This document shows, one piece after another, positions 37,497 through 46,997 of a stretch of DNA of 64,000 nt (its first letter is position 1; every line of letters begins with the position of its first letter). The notes under the pieces were generated by a model. That model was given only the letters and a program-made list of their open reading frames with translations, made no database searches and was not told where the DNA came from. The position numbers were made by a program, and so were the translations under genes. Origin of the DNA: Cytophagales bacterium (GTDB lineage: Bacteria > Bacteroidota > Bacteroidia > Cytophagales > 172606-1). Where the stretch lies: positions 44,633-108,632 of the forward strand of contig JAUJMU010000013.1 of the NCBI GenBank assembly GCA_030446715.1, written 5' to 3'.

Positions 37497-39703
37497 ATGT
37501 CGGAAATTCTCTACTTAGTGCCACTTTTCGGAGTAGTGGCGTTGATTTACACATTCATACGCTCAGGCTGGGTAACCAGACAAGATGCCGGTGATGCCAG
37601 GATGACCACCATCGCCGGATACATCTCCGAGGGGGCCATGGCTTTTCTCAAGGCTGAGTACCGCGTTCTTACCTATTTTGTAATCATTGCCGGCGTTCTG
37701 CTGGGCCTGCTCTCCTTCTCCAACGAAAGATCTTCTCCCCTGATCGTCGCTGCCTTCGTGATTGGCGCGGTTCTTTCCGCTCTGGCCGGATTCATCGGCA
37801 TGCGGATCGCCACCAAAGCCAACGTCCGGACTGCCCAGGCTGCCCGGACTTCGCTGGCCAAGGCCCTGAATGTGTCCTTTTCGGGCGGCTCCGTCATGGG
37901 AATGGGGGTTGCCGGCCTTGCGGTACTGGGTCTGGGCACGCTTTTTATCGCCTTCAAATACTACTTTTTTGACCGCGTGGGTGCCACTGATACTTCGGGT
38001 CTGGAAATGGAACGGGCTCTGGAGGTACTGACCGGCTTCTCGCTGGGTGCCGAAAGTATTGCCCTTTTTGCCCGCGTGGGCGGTGGTATCTACACCAAGG
38101 CGGCCGACGTTGGCGCTGACCTGGTGGGCAAGGTAGAAGCCGGCATTCCGGAAGATGACCCCCGTAACCCCGCCACCATTGCGACAACGTGGGCGACAAC
38201 GTAGGCGACGTGGCCGGTATGGGTGCTGACTTGTTTGGCTCCTACGTGGCTACGGTTCTTGCCACCATGGTACTGGGACGCGAAACGGTGGCTCAGGGAG
38301 ATGATTTCAACGGCCTCTCCCCGATCCTGCTGCCGATGATGCTGGCTGGTCTGGGTATAATCTTTTCCATCATCGGCACCCTGTTCGTGCGTATTCCAGA
38401 AAATGCGCCTGCGGATACGGGAGTGGTACAGGCAGCCCTGAACCGCGGCAACTGGAGCTCCATCATCCTGACTGCGGTTGCTTCTTATTTCCTGATCATG
38501 TGGCTGATGCCGGAGACGCTTACCCTGCGCAGCATTGAGTTTACCCGGATGGGTGTTTTCGGAGCCGTCATTCTGGGCCTTGTGGTGGGTACGCTGATGA
38601 GCATCATCACGGAATACTATACGGCAATGGGCAAGCGTCCGGTACTGTCTATCATCGAACGTTCTTCTACGGGACACGCCACCAACATCATCGGTGGTCT
38701 GGCGGTGGGCATGGAATCAACCGTATTACCGATTCTGGTGCTGGCTGCCGGCATTTACGGTTCCTACGAACTGGCCGGCCTCTACGGAGTGGCCATTGCC
38801 GCTGCCGGTATGATGGCCACCACGGCCATGCAGCTGGCCATTGACGCATTCGGCCCGATTGCCGACAATGCCGGTGGGATCGCCGAAATGAGTGAACTGC
38901 CCAAAGAGGTGCGCGTGAAAACGGATATTCTGGATGCCGTGGGAAATACCACTGCCGCTACCGGTAAAGGGTTTGCCATTGCCTCGGCCGCCCTGACGTC
39001 GCTGGCCCTGTTTGCGGCATTTGTGGGCATTGCCGGCATTGACCAGATCAACATTTATAAAGCGGATGTGCTGGCTGGTTTGTTTATCGGCGCCATGATT
39101 CCGTTTATCTTCTCGTCGCTGGCCATTGCCGCGGTAGGCCGCGCCGCCATGTCGATGGTGCAGGAAGTACGCCGCCAGTTCCGCGAAATTCCGGGCATTA
39201 TGGAAGGCACCGGCAAGCCGGAATACGACAAATGCGTGGCCATTTCCACCCAGGCTTCCATCCGCGAAATGATGCTGCCGGGCGCCATTGCCCTGATCGT
39301 ACCGATTGTGATCGGCTTCTCGTTTGGTCCCGAAGTACTGGGCGGTCTGCTGGCTGGTGTTACGGTCAGCGGCGTGCTGATGGGCATCTTCCAGTCCAAC
39401 GCCGGTGGTGCCTGGGACAACGCAAAGAAATCTTTTGAAAAGGGCGTGGTGATTCAGGGACAGACCTACTACAAAGGTTCCGATCCGCACAAAGCGTCCG
39501 TAACCGGCGACACGGTGGGTGATCCGTTCAAGGATACTTCCGGCCCGTCCATGAACATTCTCATCAAGCTGATGTCCATTGTTTCGCTGGTAATTGCCCC
39601 TTACATCAGCGTGGGTCCTCCCGAGGCTCCGGATTCCGGGGCAAACCTGAAGAATGGAGTAAAAACAGAAATTCTGATGAAAGAGGTTGCCGCGAAAAAA
39701 TAA
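37497..39703 (+). CDS. hppA: Membrane-bound ion-translocating pyrophosphatase, frameshifted
   Basis: Joined over one frameshift this is a ~735-residue, multi-helix pyrophosphatase that couples diphosphate hydrolysis to H+ or Na+ export. The catalytic [21 protein letters not shown] and [13 protein letters not shown] segments are present. [13 protein letters not shown] has alanine where K+-independent enzymes have lysine, so a K+-dependent type is expected; the pumped ion cannot be told. The break is at about 38,173, where ATTGC-GACAAC lacks one C needed for NPATIADNVGD. The loss in a key catalytic motif of an otherwise intact gene looks like a consensus error. Confidence 0.92.
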
Positions 39704-39725
39704 GCAGCTGACAGACTACATTCGA

Positions 39726-39754
39726 GAAACCATTTCCCTGCCGGAAATGGTTTC
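39726..39754 (+). terminator. Intrinsic terminator after hppA
   Basis: GAAACCATTTCC pairs with GGAAATGGTTTC over a five-base loop, followed by a T-rich stretch, 23 bases after the hppA stop. Confidence 0.85.
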
Positions 39755-39865
39755 TTGCTTTTAAAGCATCACTGCCCGGCTGCAGATCATTGCCACTGAT
39801 GATCTTTCGCCTTGTTAGTTCCCGGTAATCACGCATTTTTACGGGACAGTACCCCTTACCTACTT

Positions 39866-40744
39866 ATGACGACTGATTTTGCGATTGAACCAATAAAAAC
39901 CCTGATGCGGCGGTGGCTGCGCGAACGGCTCTCCCCAAGGGGCAATGAATGGCTGAATGGAAAACTGGCCCAGCTGGCGGCTGACCCCTCAGACCGGAAT
40001 CTTTTTCTTGCCTTTGGTGCCGTTCCCCGCTTTGTGGGAAAAGAGCCGCTGAGCCTGACGCCGCACGATCTGGCAGACGCGGATGGCCTCCGGAAGGGCT
40101 GGAATCCGGCCGCGTGGACAACCGACCAGGCTGCCCGGGTCCTGCTGCTGCTCTCCGTACCCCACGACCATCCAGAAAAATACCTCCGGACGCTGAACGG
40201 ACTTTTTGCCGCGGCCGAGGTAAACGAACTGACCGCGCTGTACCTGAGTCTGCCCCTGCTGCCCCACCCCGAACTGCACCGGGCAAGGGCTTCGGAAGGC
40301 TTCCGCACGAACATGAACGTGGTTTTCAACGCCATTGCACTGGATAATCCTTACCCGGCCGAATACCTTGACGAGGGAGCGTGGAATCAGATGGTGCTGA
40401 AGACCATCTTCATCGGCAGTCCGCTGCACCGCATTTACGGGCTCGATCAAAGAACAAATCTCTCCCTTGCCCGTACACTGTCGGACTTTGCCCACGAAAG
40501 ATGGGCAGCCGGCCGGCCGGTACCCTACGAACTGTGGCGCTGCATCGGGCCATTCATTGACGAGGGGTTTCTGCCGGACGTGGAACGGGTTTTTGATACC
40601 GGCAACGAAACCGAACAGCAGGCCATTGCCCTTGCCTGCTCCCGGAGCCGCAACAATGCTGCCTACGAACTGCTCAAACGCAGACGGCCTGACCTTGCGG
40701 AAAAAATTTCGAACGGAGAATTTACGTGGGAAAAATTAACCTAG
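39866..40744 (+). CDS. eboA: EboA-family protein
   Basis: The 292-residue helical protein (from ATG 39,866) fits EboA: LFLAFGAVPRFVGKEPL, AARVLLLLSVPHDHPEKYLRTLNGLFAAAEVNELTALYLSLPLL, and the end YELLKRRRPDLAEKISNGEFTWEKL. The ebo (edb) cluster is widespread in Cyanobacteria and Bacteroidota. In Nostoc it is needed to move a scytonemin precursor to the periplasm; its chemistry is still unknown. eboB follows, but with a transposase remnant in between, and eboC onward is not present. Confidence 0.82.
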   Translation: MTTDFAIEPIKTLMRRWLRERLSPRGNEWLNGKLAQLAADPSDRNLFLAFGAVPRFVGKEPLSLTPHDLADADGLRKGWNPAAWTTDQAARVLLLLSVPHDHPEKYLRTLNGLFAAAEVNELTALYLSLPLLPHPELHRARASEGFRTNMNVVFNAIALDNPYPAEYLDEGAWNQMVLKTIFIGSPLHRIYGLDQRTNLSLARTLSDFAHERWAAGRPVPYELWRCIGPFIDEGFLPDVERVFDTGNETEQQAIALACSRSRNNAAYELLKRRRPDLAEKISNGEFTWEKLT

Positions 40745-40766
40745 CCCACAGTTTCAACCGTGGGCT
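40743..40766. repeat. REP-type palindrome next to the Y1 transposase gene
   Basis: AGCCCACAGTTTCAACCGTGGGCT-like palindrome (arms AGCCCAC/GTGGGCT), 18 bases upstream of the transposase ATG. It matches the palindromes in the REP island at 36.9-37.0 kb. Y1 enzymes of the IS200 and RAYT groups recognise such hairpins. Confidence 0.65.
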
Positions 40767-40783
40767 TTACATTGATATCACCG

Positions 40784-41447
40784 ATGGCACATTCCCTTAC
40801 ACAATTATGGATACACGTCATCTTCAGCACCAAAGACCGGGTACCCCTTATTGACCCAGCCATTGAGAAAAAAGTATACCAGCACCTGACCAGTCAGTTA
40901 CTGGAACTGGGCTGCACTGTGAGGAGAATCAATGGCATTTCTGATCACGTTCATATTTTATTCCGGCTGAACCCCGTAAAATCCCTCGCAGATGTGGTGA
41001 AGCAAATCAAAGGCGCTACATCCCATTTCATTAATGATAAAAACCTGATTTCTCAGAAATTCAGCTGGCAAACCGGGTATGGCGCTTTCTCTGTAAGCGA
41101 ATCAAATGTGAATAGGGTAGATTTATACTACGGTACATTCTGGCAAGGGACCTCACCCCCAGCCCCCTCTCCCTGGGAGAGGGGGAGCCACAGCGGCGTT
41201 TTTCTCCCCCTTTCCTTAGGAGCTATGATCAGAACATTTTTTGACCAACTGTAAATCAGATCGTTGTGACTCCCCTCTCCCATGGAGAGGGGTTGGGGGT
41301 GAGGTCCCTGAAGAGGCAGAAACTGGTACATGTACCGTAGTATGGGTAGATTTATACATTCAAAAGCAGAAGGAACACCACCAAAAATTCACTTTCGCCC
41401 AGGAGTATGCAAAGTTTCTGGAAGTCCATGGCCTCACCGGCGAATAA
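40784..41447 (+). pseudogene. Y1 (IS200/RAYT-type) transposase, interrupted by a MITE
   Basis: The reading frame starts MAHSLTQLWIHVIFSTKDRVPL and has the HUH pair in GISDHVHILFRLNP and the nucleophile region in WQTGYGAFSVSESNVNRVDLY. At that point a 219-bp MITE interrupts it. Removing the MITE and one copy of the 10-bp target repeat restores NVNRVDLYIQKQKEHHQKF and the normal C-terminus to 41,447. The enzyme would cut and rejoin single-stranded DNA at hairpins such as the one just upstream. It lies between eboA and eboB, genes that are usually adjacent. Confidence 0.85.
41125..41343. mobile_element. 219-bp MITE with 14-bp terminal repeats and a 10-bp target duplication
   Basis: Ends are ATACTACGGTACAT and ATGTACCGTAGTAT, perfect inverse complements. 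GGGTAGATTT is duplicated at 41,115-41,124 and 41,344-41,353. Inside lie long subterminal arms, AGGGACCTCACCCCCAGCCC and its inverse. The element has no gene of its own. Confidence 0.85.
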
Positions 41448-41494
41448 CCAACCATACAGCCATTTAAAATTCAGCATTCAAAATTTAAAATTTT

Positions 41495-42412
41495 ATGAAT
41501 AACCTCCTCTTCATAGATCCCCACGCCCACATGACTTCCCGTACCACCGACGACTACGAAGCCATGCGCAACGCCGGGGTGGTTGCCCTGATCGAACCGG
41601 CTTTCTGGCTGGGACAGCCCCGTACCGAACCCGGCACGTTCAAGGATTACTACAGTTCGCTGGTCGGCTGGGAACGCTTCCGGGCGGGTCAGTTCGGCAT
41701 CAGACACTACTGCACCATCGGGCTCAACTCCCGGGAATCCAACAACGAGCCGCTGGCCGAACAGGTAATGGAGCTGCTCCCGCTTTTTGCCGCCAAGGAA
41801 GGCGTGGTAGGCATCGGCGAAATTGGTTACGACGACCAGACGGCCGCCGAAGACAAGTACTTCCGCCTGCAACTCGAACTGGCCAGGGAACTTGAGCTGC
41901 CCGTGCAGATCCACACGCCGCACCGCGACAAGAAACGCGGAACCTCCCGCAGCATGGACGTATGCGTGGAACACGGCATTGATCCGGGTATGGTCATCAT
42001 TGACCACAACAACGAGGAAACGGTAAAGGAAGTACTGGAGCGGGGCTTCTGGGCGGCGTTTTCCATCTACCCGAAAACCAAAATGGGCAATGAACGGATG
42101 GCCCAGATCGTGCGGCAGTACGGCCCGGACCGCATCATGGTAAACAGCGCCTGCGACTGGGGCATATCCCAACCCCTCGCCGTACCCATGACCGCCGCCC
42201 TGATGCTCGAACGCGGCATTCCGGTGGAGCACATCCGCGCCGTAACCTATTCCAATGCCTTGGCCGCTTTCGGACAAAGCGGGCAGATCAGGGAAGAAGA
42301 CTGGATGAACGCGATGGACGTGGACCAGCGGGAAAAGTTCAACGGCAACTCCATCCTCCGCGGGGGCCAGGAACCCAAAGTGGAGAAGCGGAACCCGAAC
42401 GTGATTGAATAA
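41495..42412 (+). CDS. eboB: TatD-family hydrolase of the ebo cluster (EboB)
   Basis: The 305-residue protein is a TatD-like metal hydrolase: LLFIDPHAHMTSR carries the HxH pair, GEIGYDDQT the glutamate, LPVQIHTPHRD and MVIIDHNN the later ligands, and NSACDWGISQP the final aspartate. The best match in context is EboB, the TatD-like member of the ebo cluster, because eboA lies upstream. Its substrate is unknown. The last 63 bases of the gene are repeated at 44,213-44,275. Confidence 0.82.
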   Translation: MNNLLFIDPHAHMTSRTTDDYEAMRNAGVVALIEPAFWLGQPRTEPGTFKDYYSSLVGWERFRAGQFGIRHYCTIGLNSRESNNEPLAEQVMELLPLFAAKEGVVGIGEIGYDDQTAAEDKYFRLQLELARELELPVQIHTPHRDKKRGTSRSMDVCVEHGIDPGMVIIDHNNEETVKEVLERGFWAAFSIYPKTKMGNERMAQIVRQYGPDRIMVNSACDWGISQPLAVPMTAALMLERGIPVEHIRAVTYSNALAAFGQSGQIREEDWMNAMDVDQREKFNGNSILRGGQEPKVEKRNPNVIE

Positions 42413-42538
42413 GGGCCGCTGCGCTGCTCACGTTTGCTCACAGTTATTAACCGGAAAGGCAGCCCGGCAGAAAGGTGAGAGCAGAAAAGTTTCCGGCCGC
42501 CGGGCTGCACCTTATGTCTTGGTAAGGGTGAATGACGG

Positions 42539-42799
42539 TTAAGGGGCCTGATCATACAGCTTCAGGGCCAGTGCACCGTGGGTGACGGCAGCACCCGCCC
42601 GCAAAGCAGCTGCAATCATCGCCGTTTCGGCAATTTCTTCCCGGCTTGCCCCTGATTTCCTAGCTTTGCCGGTGTGGATTTCGATGCAGTACGGGCATTG
42701 GGTGATAAAGCCAACGGCAAAATAGAACGTACACAGAATGATCACAAAAACACTGAAGGCTAATTCCGCCCGGCCATTACACCTCCATCCACGTCCCAA
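42539..42799 (-). pseudogene. Carboxymuconolactone decarboxylase-like (AhpD-like) fragment
   Basis: The C-terminal 60 residues are a clear CMD/AhpD core with CPYCIEIHTGKARKSGASREEIAETAMIAAALRAGAAVTHG, including the CxxC redox pair. The N-terminal part of the family (about 30-40 residues) is missing; in its place the frame runs through the tail of the SDR gene and a hydrophobic stretch. It overlaps the SDR stop by 40 bases. It may be a truncated relic or may start at an internal non-ATG codon. Confidence 0.65.
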
Positions 42800-43527
42800 A
42801 TGGCTCCCGTTACCCAGGAAGCTTTCTCCGAGAGCAGAAACAGGATGGCTTCCGAAACTTCAATGGACTGGCCAATCCGGCCCAGGGGATGAAAGGCGTT
42901 GAAGCCTTGCAGCACCTGGTGTACCTGTGCGGACTCAATGAAAGCTTCGTAAATCGGCGTTTCCACCACCGCCGGCGAAACGGCGTTCACCCGGATGTTG
43001 TGGTCAGCCAGTTCCATGGCCAGGTGCTGGGTGAAGGCATGTAAACCCGCCTTGGCCATAGAGTAAGCCGATGAGGGCGTAGCTTTCACCGCCTGCCGGG
43101 CCCACATGGAGCCTACGTTCACAATAGCTCCTTCTTTCGCGGCCACCATGCCTTTGGCTACGGCTTGCGTAAGCAGGAAAGTAGCCCGGTTGAGTTCCAG
43201 GTAAGCGTCATAGTCCTCCCCGGTATGCTCCAGGAATGATTTGGGCTTAAAGACCCCGGCAGCATTGACCAGGTAGTGGAAGCGTTCCCCCGTCTGGAGG
43301 CGCTTGGCCAGGGTTTGTACTTCCTGCCGGTCGCAGAGATTGGCTTGCATACCGGTCGCATCCCCGTAAGCCTGCAGTTCTCCTACTGCTGCCGAGAGCC
43401 TGGCCTGGCGGTTGCCGATAATTGTTACCTTTGCTCCCTCCCGCAGGAGCAATTGGGCAGTGGCTTTGCCAATACCACTGGAGCCCCCTACCACGAGAGC
43501 CGCTTTTCCGCTGAATGTTTGTCCCAT
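42760..43527 (-). CDS. Short-chain dehydrogenase/reductase
   Basis: The 255-residue protein is a classical [21 protein letters not shown] (cofactor loop), NAAG at the second motif, the S-Y-K triad in [10 protein letters not shown] and [11 protein letters not shown], and [37 protein letters not shown] at the end. The substrate is unknown. It is divergent from an HxlR regulator 173 bases away, which probably controls it together with the CMD fragment. ATG 43,527 (MGQTFSGK) is preferred to the one at 43,536. Confidence 0.88.
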   Translation of the reverse strand: MGQTFSGKAALVVGGSSGIGKATAQLLLREGAKVTIIGNRQARLSAAVGELQAYGDATGMQANLCDRQEVQTLAKRLQTGERFHYLVNAAGVFKPKSFLEHTGEDYDAYLELNRATFLLTQAVAKGMVAAKEGAIVNVGSMWARQAVKATPSSAYSMAKAGLHAFTQHLAMELADHNIRVNAVSPAVVETPIYEAFIESAQVHQVLQGFNAFHPLGRIGQSIEVSEAILFLLSEKASWVTGAIWDVDGGVMAGRN

Positions 43528-43699
43528 ACGAATCAATAACGTTTATTGGTTAGTTACGGCACAATGATAAAGGACCTGAAAATGAGGTGCAAGTACGCAT
43601 GAAGCGCTTGCTATGACGGGTTTTTCCGTCAATTGCGACGCTCAGCGAGTTACAGGAAAAGAAATTTTAAAGATATACTTAACCGGTTTATGTCAACTT

Positions 43700-44095
43700 A
43701 TGGTACCCAGGAAATACGTATTGGACGGAATCAGTAACGACAACTGCCCTACCCGGCTGATCCTTTCGCTGCTGGAAGGAAAGTGGAAGATACTGATCCT
43801 CTACCACCTGTTCAACGGAGAAAAAAGGCCCAGTGAACTTGAACGCAACATTTCCGATGCTTCCCGGCAGGTGCTCACCAGCCAGCTCCGGGAACTTGAA
43901 ACGGATGGCCTCATTGAGAAGACCATTTATGCCGAAGTTCCGCCCCGGGTGGAGTATAGCCTAACCCCTTTTGGCTGGCGCCTGGAGCCGCTGCTGGACT
44001 TGCTCTTTGAGCTGGGCCATGAGCACGCCCGGCAGATCAGAGCCAACCAGCAGATGGCCCAGACTAAATGTGGAAAAATGAACGGCGCTTCGTGA
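43700..44095 (+). CDS. HxlR-family winged-helix regulator
   Basis: From ATG 43,700 the 131-residue protein has the HxlR pattern: CPTRLILSLLEGKWKILILYHLFNGEKRPSELERNI, SRQVLTSQLRELETDGLIEKTIYAEVPPRVEYSLTPFG. The single cysteine in the N-terminal DNCPTR is in the place used by redox- or electrophile-sensing members. It is divergent from the SDR gene, the usual arrangement for a regulator and its target. The frame is open to 43,613 but the family start is near 43,700. Confidence 0.88.
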   Translation: MVPRKYVLDGISNDNCPTRLILSLLEGKWKILILYHLFNGEKRPSELERNISDASRQVLTSQLRELETDGLIEKTIYAEVPPRVEYSLTPFGWRLEPLLDLLFELGHEHARQIRANQQMAQTKCGKMNGAS

Positions 44096-44212
44096 GAAGT
44101 AACAGTCAGCGTTACAACAGTTGTAAAAATGTGTCTTGTCCGGCTATAGCTTTACAATGAAGGCCCCTTTTCTGAGACGCCCCCGGCCAGATACACAAAG
44201 AGGGAATTATCC

Positions 44213-44275
44213 TCCATCCTCCGCGGGGGCCAGGAACCCAAAATGGAGAAGCGGAACCCGAATATAATTGAGTAG
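44213..44275 (+). repeat. Duplicated 3' end of eboB
   Basis: These 63 bases match the last 63 bases of eboB (42,350-42,412) with few differences and would encode SILRGGQEPKMEKRNPNIIE followed by TAG. The copies bracket the CMD, SDR and HxlR genes. Confidence 0.85.
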
Positions 44276-44351
44276 GTCTGTGGAGAGCACCCGAATACTT
44301 TGCGGCCTTATAGTATTCAATAGTATTCAATCGGAAAAAATCAGACTGAAA

Positions 44352-44906
44352 ATGGAACAATTTCCCCGGATAGAAACGGAAAGACTTATTTTAACGGAAC
44401 TGACAGCCGGCGATATACCACAAATCGTAAAATACGCCGCAAACAGGCGCATATCGGATTATACCCTGAATCTTCCTTTCCCGTATACCGAAAAAGACGC
44501 TGTCTACTGGATAAATCTGTCCAATCAGGGTTTTAAAAATGGAACGCATCTTATTTTCGGAATCAGGTTAAAAACCGAAAACCAATTGACTGGTGGTATT
44601 GGGTTGACAATCGAACAAAGATTCAACAGAGCAGAAATCGGATACTGGATCGGGGAGCCATTCTGGAACAAAGGCTTCGTAAGCGAGGCAACCCGGGCAA
44701 TTATACAATTCAGTTTCGACAAGCTTGCGCTGAACAAGGTTACTTCCTCTCATTTTGAGAAAAATCCGGCATCAGGAAAAGTGATGGTCAAAAGCGGAAT
44801 GATTAAAGAAGGTGAACTGAAGGAGCATATCCGGAAGGATTCGGTTTACCATTCTTTGGTCGTGTATGGCTTGACAAAAAGTGATTACGGGAAGAATCTG
44901 GTCTAA
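44352..44906 (+). CDS. GNAT-family acetyltransferase (RimJ/RimL-like)
   Basis: The 184-residue protein starts IETERLILTELTAGDI and has the acetyl-CoA-binding region AEIGYWIGEPFWNKGFVSEATRAIIQFSFDKL, as in ribosomal-protein N-acetyltransferases and related enzymes that modify small molecules. The acceptor is unknown. It uses more AT-rich codons than its neighbours and follows the duplicated eboB tail, so it may have arrived with that rearrangement. ATG 44,352 gives the standard N-terminus. Confidence 0.87.
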   Translation: MEQFPRIETERLILTELTAGDIPQIVKYAANRRISDYTLNLPFPYTEKDAVYWINLSNQGFKNGTHLIFGIRLKTENQLTGGIGLTIEQRFNRAEIGYWIGEPFWNKGFVSEATRAIIQFSFDKLALNKVTSSHFEKNPASGKVMVKSGMIKEGELKEHIRKDSVYHSLVVYGLTKSDYGKNLV

Positions 44907-45219
44907 TCCCCTTCCGGTGTCCCCCAATGCTCCGGAGCAGGATGCACCCGTTCCGTATCTCCTGCGAAACTTTACCTGATTCAAGCCTCCACGCCTGGAT
45001 CAGTCACCCCTTAACAGTTCTGTACTTACCACTAATCACTTGCCCCTTACGACTCTGGACTTACATCTTTTCGGGCAGGCACCAGCAGAGGCAGGCACCT
45101 GGGCCTGCCTCTGCGATCACACGGTACAGCCGCCATGCATTGCGGCTCTGCGTGGTACAGACGCCATGCATGGCGTCTTACCACTTATGACTTACCACTT
45201 GTGACTTACCACTGCTAAA
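44907..45219. other. Intergenic with palindromes
   Basis: About 310 bases between the acetyltransferase and the LuxR-type regulator. It holds a decayed copy of the TCAGGCGT palindrome near 44,979 and two GC-rich palindromes described separately; no gene is seen. Confidence 0.5.
45123..45180. repeat. Two tandem GGTACAG...CCATGCAT palindromes
   Basis: Two copies of a palindromic unit, GGTACAGCCGCCATGCATTG at 45,123 and GGTACAGACGCCATGCATGG at 45,154. The second contains AGACGCCATGCATGGCGTCT, a perfect 20-base palindrome. Similar palindromes are dispersed in many genomes. Confidence 0.75.
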
Positions 45220-45849
45220 TCAGCTTGTCACGCGCAGGGCCTTTTCGATGGCTTCGGCCTTGGAATGCACCTCCAGCTTGAAGTAGATGTTCTTGATGTG
45301 GGTGCGCACGGTCTCCTTGTCAATGAACAGCTCAGAGGCAATGGAAGAGTAGCTCTTGCCCCTTGCCAGATGCTCGAGCACCTCGGTTTCCCGTGCCGTG
45401 AGCGGGGAGTTGCGGTTCTTCTGGAAACTCTGCACCACCATGCGGGCAATGGAAGTGCTCATCGGGGCGCCTCCTTCCTGAATGTCTCTTATGGCCTCCA
45501 GCAGCCTTGCCGGCTGCATGTTCTTGGTCAGATAACCACCCGCTCCCGCGCAGAGGGCCTCAAACACCAGCCCCGGCTGATCGTAGACGGAGACCACGAT
45601 CACGTTGGTTCCGGGCCGGGCCTTCTTGATTTTTTCAATGCAGGCAATGCCGCCCATGCCCGGCAGCTCGATGTCCATGAGCACCACCTCCGGCTGGTCC
45701 TCTTCCAGCTGGCGGAGGGCCTCTTCGCAGGAGGCGTAAGAGCCCACCACCCGGTAGCCGTAGGTGGAGGAAATCAGCAAAGAAAATCCCTCCCGGATCA
45801 GCTTGTCGTCTTCGACGATTACGATCCGGATCAATGAGTTTATGGACAT
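45220..45849 (-). CDS. NarL/LuxR-family response regulator
   Basis: The 209-residue protein has a receiver domain (IVIVEDDKLIREGFSLLI, aspartate in VVLMDIELPGMGG, lysine in GGYLTKNM) and a LuxR-type helix-turn-helix (LTARETEVLEHLARGKSYSSIASELFIDKETVRTHIKNIYFKL). The cognate kinase is not in the window. It stands alone, between palindrome-rich DNA and a truncated membrane gene. Confidence 0.92.
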   Translation of the reverse strand: MSINSLIRIVIVEDDKLIREGFSLLISSTYGYRVVGSYASCEEALRQLEEDQPEVVLMDIELPGMGGIACIEKIKKARPGTNVIVVSVYDQPGLVFEALCAGAGGYLTKNMQPARLLEAIRDIQEGGAPMSTSIARMVVQSFQKNRNSPLTARETEVLEHLARGKSYSSIASELFIDKETVRTHIKNIYFKLEVHSKAEAIEKALRVTS

Positions 45850-46030
45850 GAATGGGAGGCCGGTCTAAGGAATTGAACGCTGGCAAGATATATTAAAATG
45901 CCGCCGGGCGGAATCACCCAATTTGCGTGATTCCGCAGGCCTGTTCTGAAAATCAGCAGGAATTCAGGTGAAACTACCGAATAAAAATAGTCCTCCGGCG
46001 GCTTTGGAAAACGGTTATTTTTACTGACAA

Positions 46031-46513
46031 TCAATGCTTTGAACCATACACAATCAAAGGCTGCATAAGTTCGGGGTAATAGACCATGCTCACCAGCCAG
46101 CCTTCCCGCACAAAATACAGGTACGTAAACCGTTCGTCGACGTGAAAAGGCAGCCGGAAAGCAATGAATACCTGCGCCGCCCACAGGAGCAGCCACAAAG
46201 CTAAAAAGGGACGCACGAATAAATCTGCGGCGCTCCGGATGGCACCTGCCAGCTGCCCCGTCTTTTGCCATAACACCACGGTCAGCGCAGCGGCCATCCC
46301 TGCGGCAAAGGTGACCAGTATCCGGATCAGAAAGAACCGCTCCGGCAGAAGCAGGAGGCGGATTTGGGGAAGCTTGCCGGGATGGCGGGTGGCAGTGGCC
46401 AGTCCCTGAACAAAGCTTTCGTAATCCGCAAGCCACGTATACAGGCAGGCAACGGCCAGTATACCCGTCACGAGCAGAAAAAAAAGCCGGAAGAGAAGCG
46501 GAGCCGGGAACAA
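46031..46513 (-). pseudogene. N-terminal fragment of a polytopic (glycosyltransferase-39-like) membrane protein
   Basis: The 160 residues hold three hydrophobic helices and end FHVDERFTYLYFVREGWLVSMVYYPELMQPL. In large membrane glycosyltransferases of the GT39/ArnT type an acidic motif (DE) with 'YNYF...G...S...YP.PNNH' follows the first helices. Here the protein stops soon after that point, so it is probably the surviving 5' end of a much longer gene. The family call is tentative. Confidence 0.5.
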
Positions 46514-46601
46514 GTGCTAATTTTAAGGACCATCTGCCGGAACGGATTTCCCGCAGAAACTAAAATTACAATTTTATACCTTCAGCCTTTACCCCTCAGA
46601 C

Positions 46602-46988
46602 TTGAAGCGGATTATTATTTTTCTCATGCTGGCCGGCGTAACCGTGCCCTTCGTGCTGCTCAACGACCTGTACCCGTTTTTCCGGTTCGGGATGTTTGCC
46701 GAGCCCGTGGCGCGTGCCGTGCAGACGGAAAATTTCCTGCTCGGCTACACGGATGTCAGCGGCAAGACCCACTTCGTTCAACCCGCCGGAGTGGGCCTGC
46801 GTAGCCTGCCCTACCTGATGCGCAACTACTATTACCGCGGCGAAGCGGAAACTTTCCTGCGCAATATTCACCGCCTGCACCCGAAAAAGAATCAGATTGC
46901 CGGCTGGCAGTTGTTGCGCGTAACCAGCCCGACCGAAGTTTACCGGCCCGATACCGTGCTGGCTGGACGGTATCCCATCTCCCGCTAA
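46602..46988 (+). CDS. Small membrane-anchored hypothetical protein
   Basis: The 128-residue protein has one N-terminal hydrophobic helix (IIIFLMLAGVTVPFVLLNDL) followed by a soluble, beta-rich part (NFLLGYTDVSGKTHFVQPAGVGL). Ten bases separate it from the next gene, an HTTM-like membrane protein, so the two are probably co-transcribed and may work together. I recognise no family. Confidence 0.6.
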   Translation: MKRIIIFLMLAGVTVPFVLLNDLYPFFRFGMFAEPVARAVQTENFLLGYTDVSGKTHFVQPAGVGLRSLPYLMRNYYYRGEAETFLRNIHRLHPKKNQIAGWQLLRVTSPTEVYRPDTVLAGRYPISR

Positions 46989-46997
46989 TCCCTCTGC

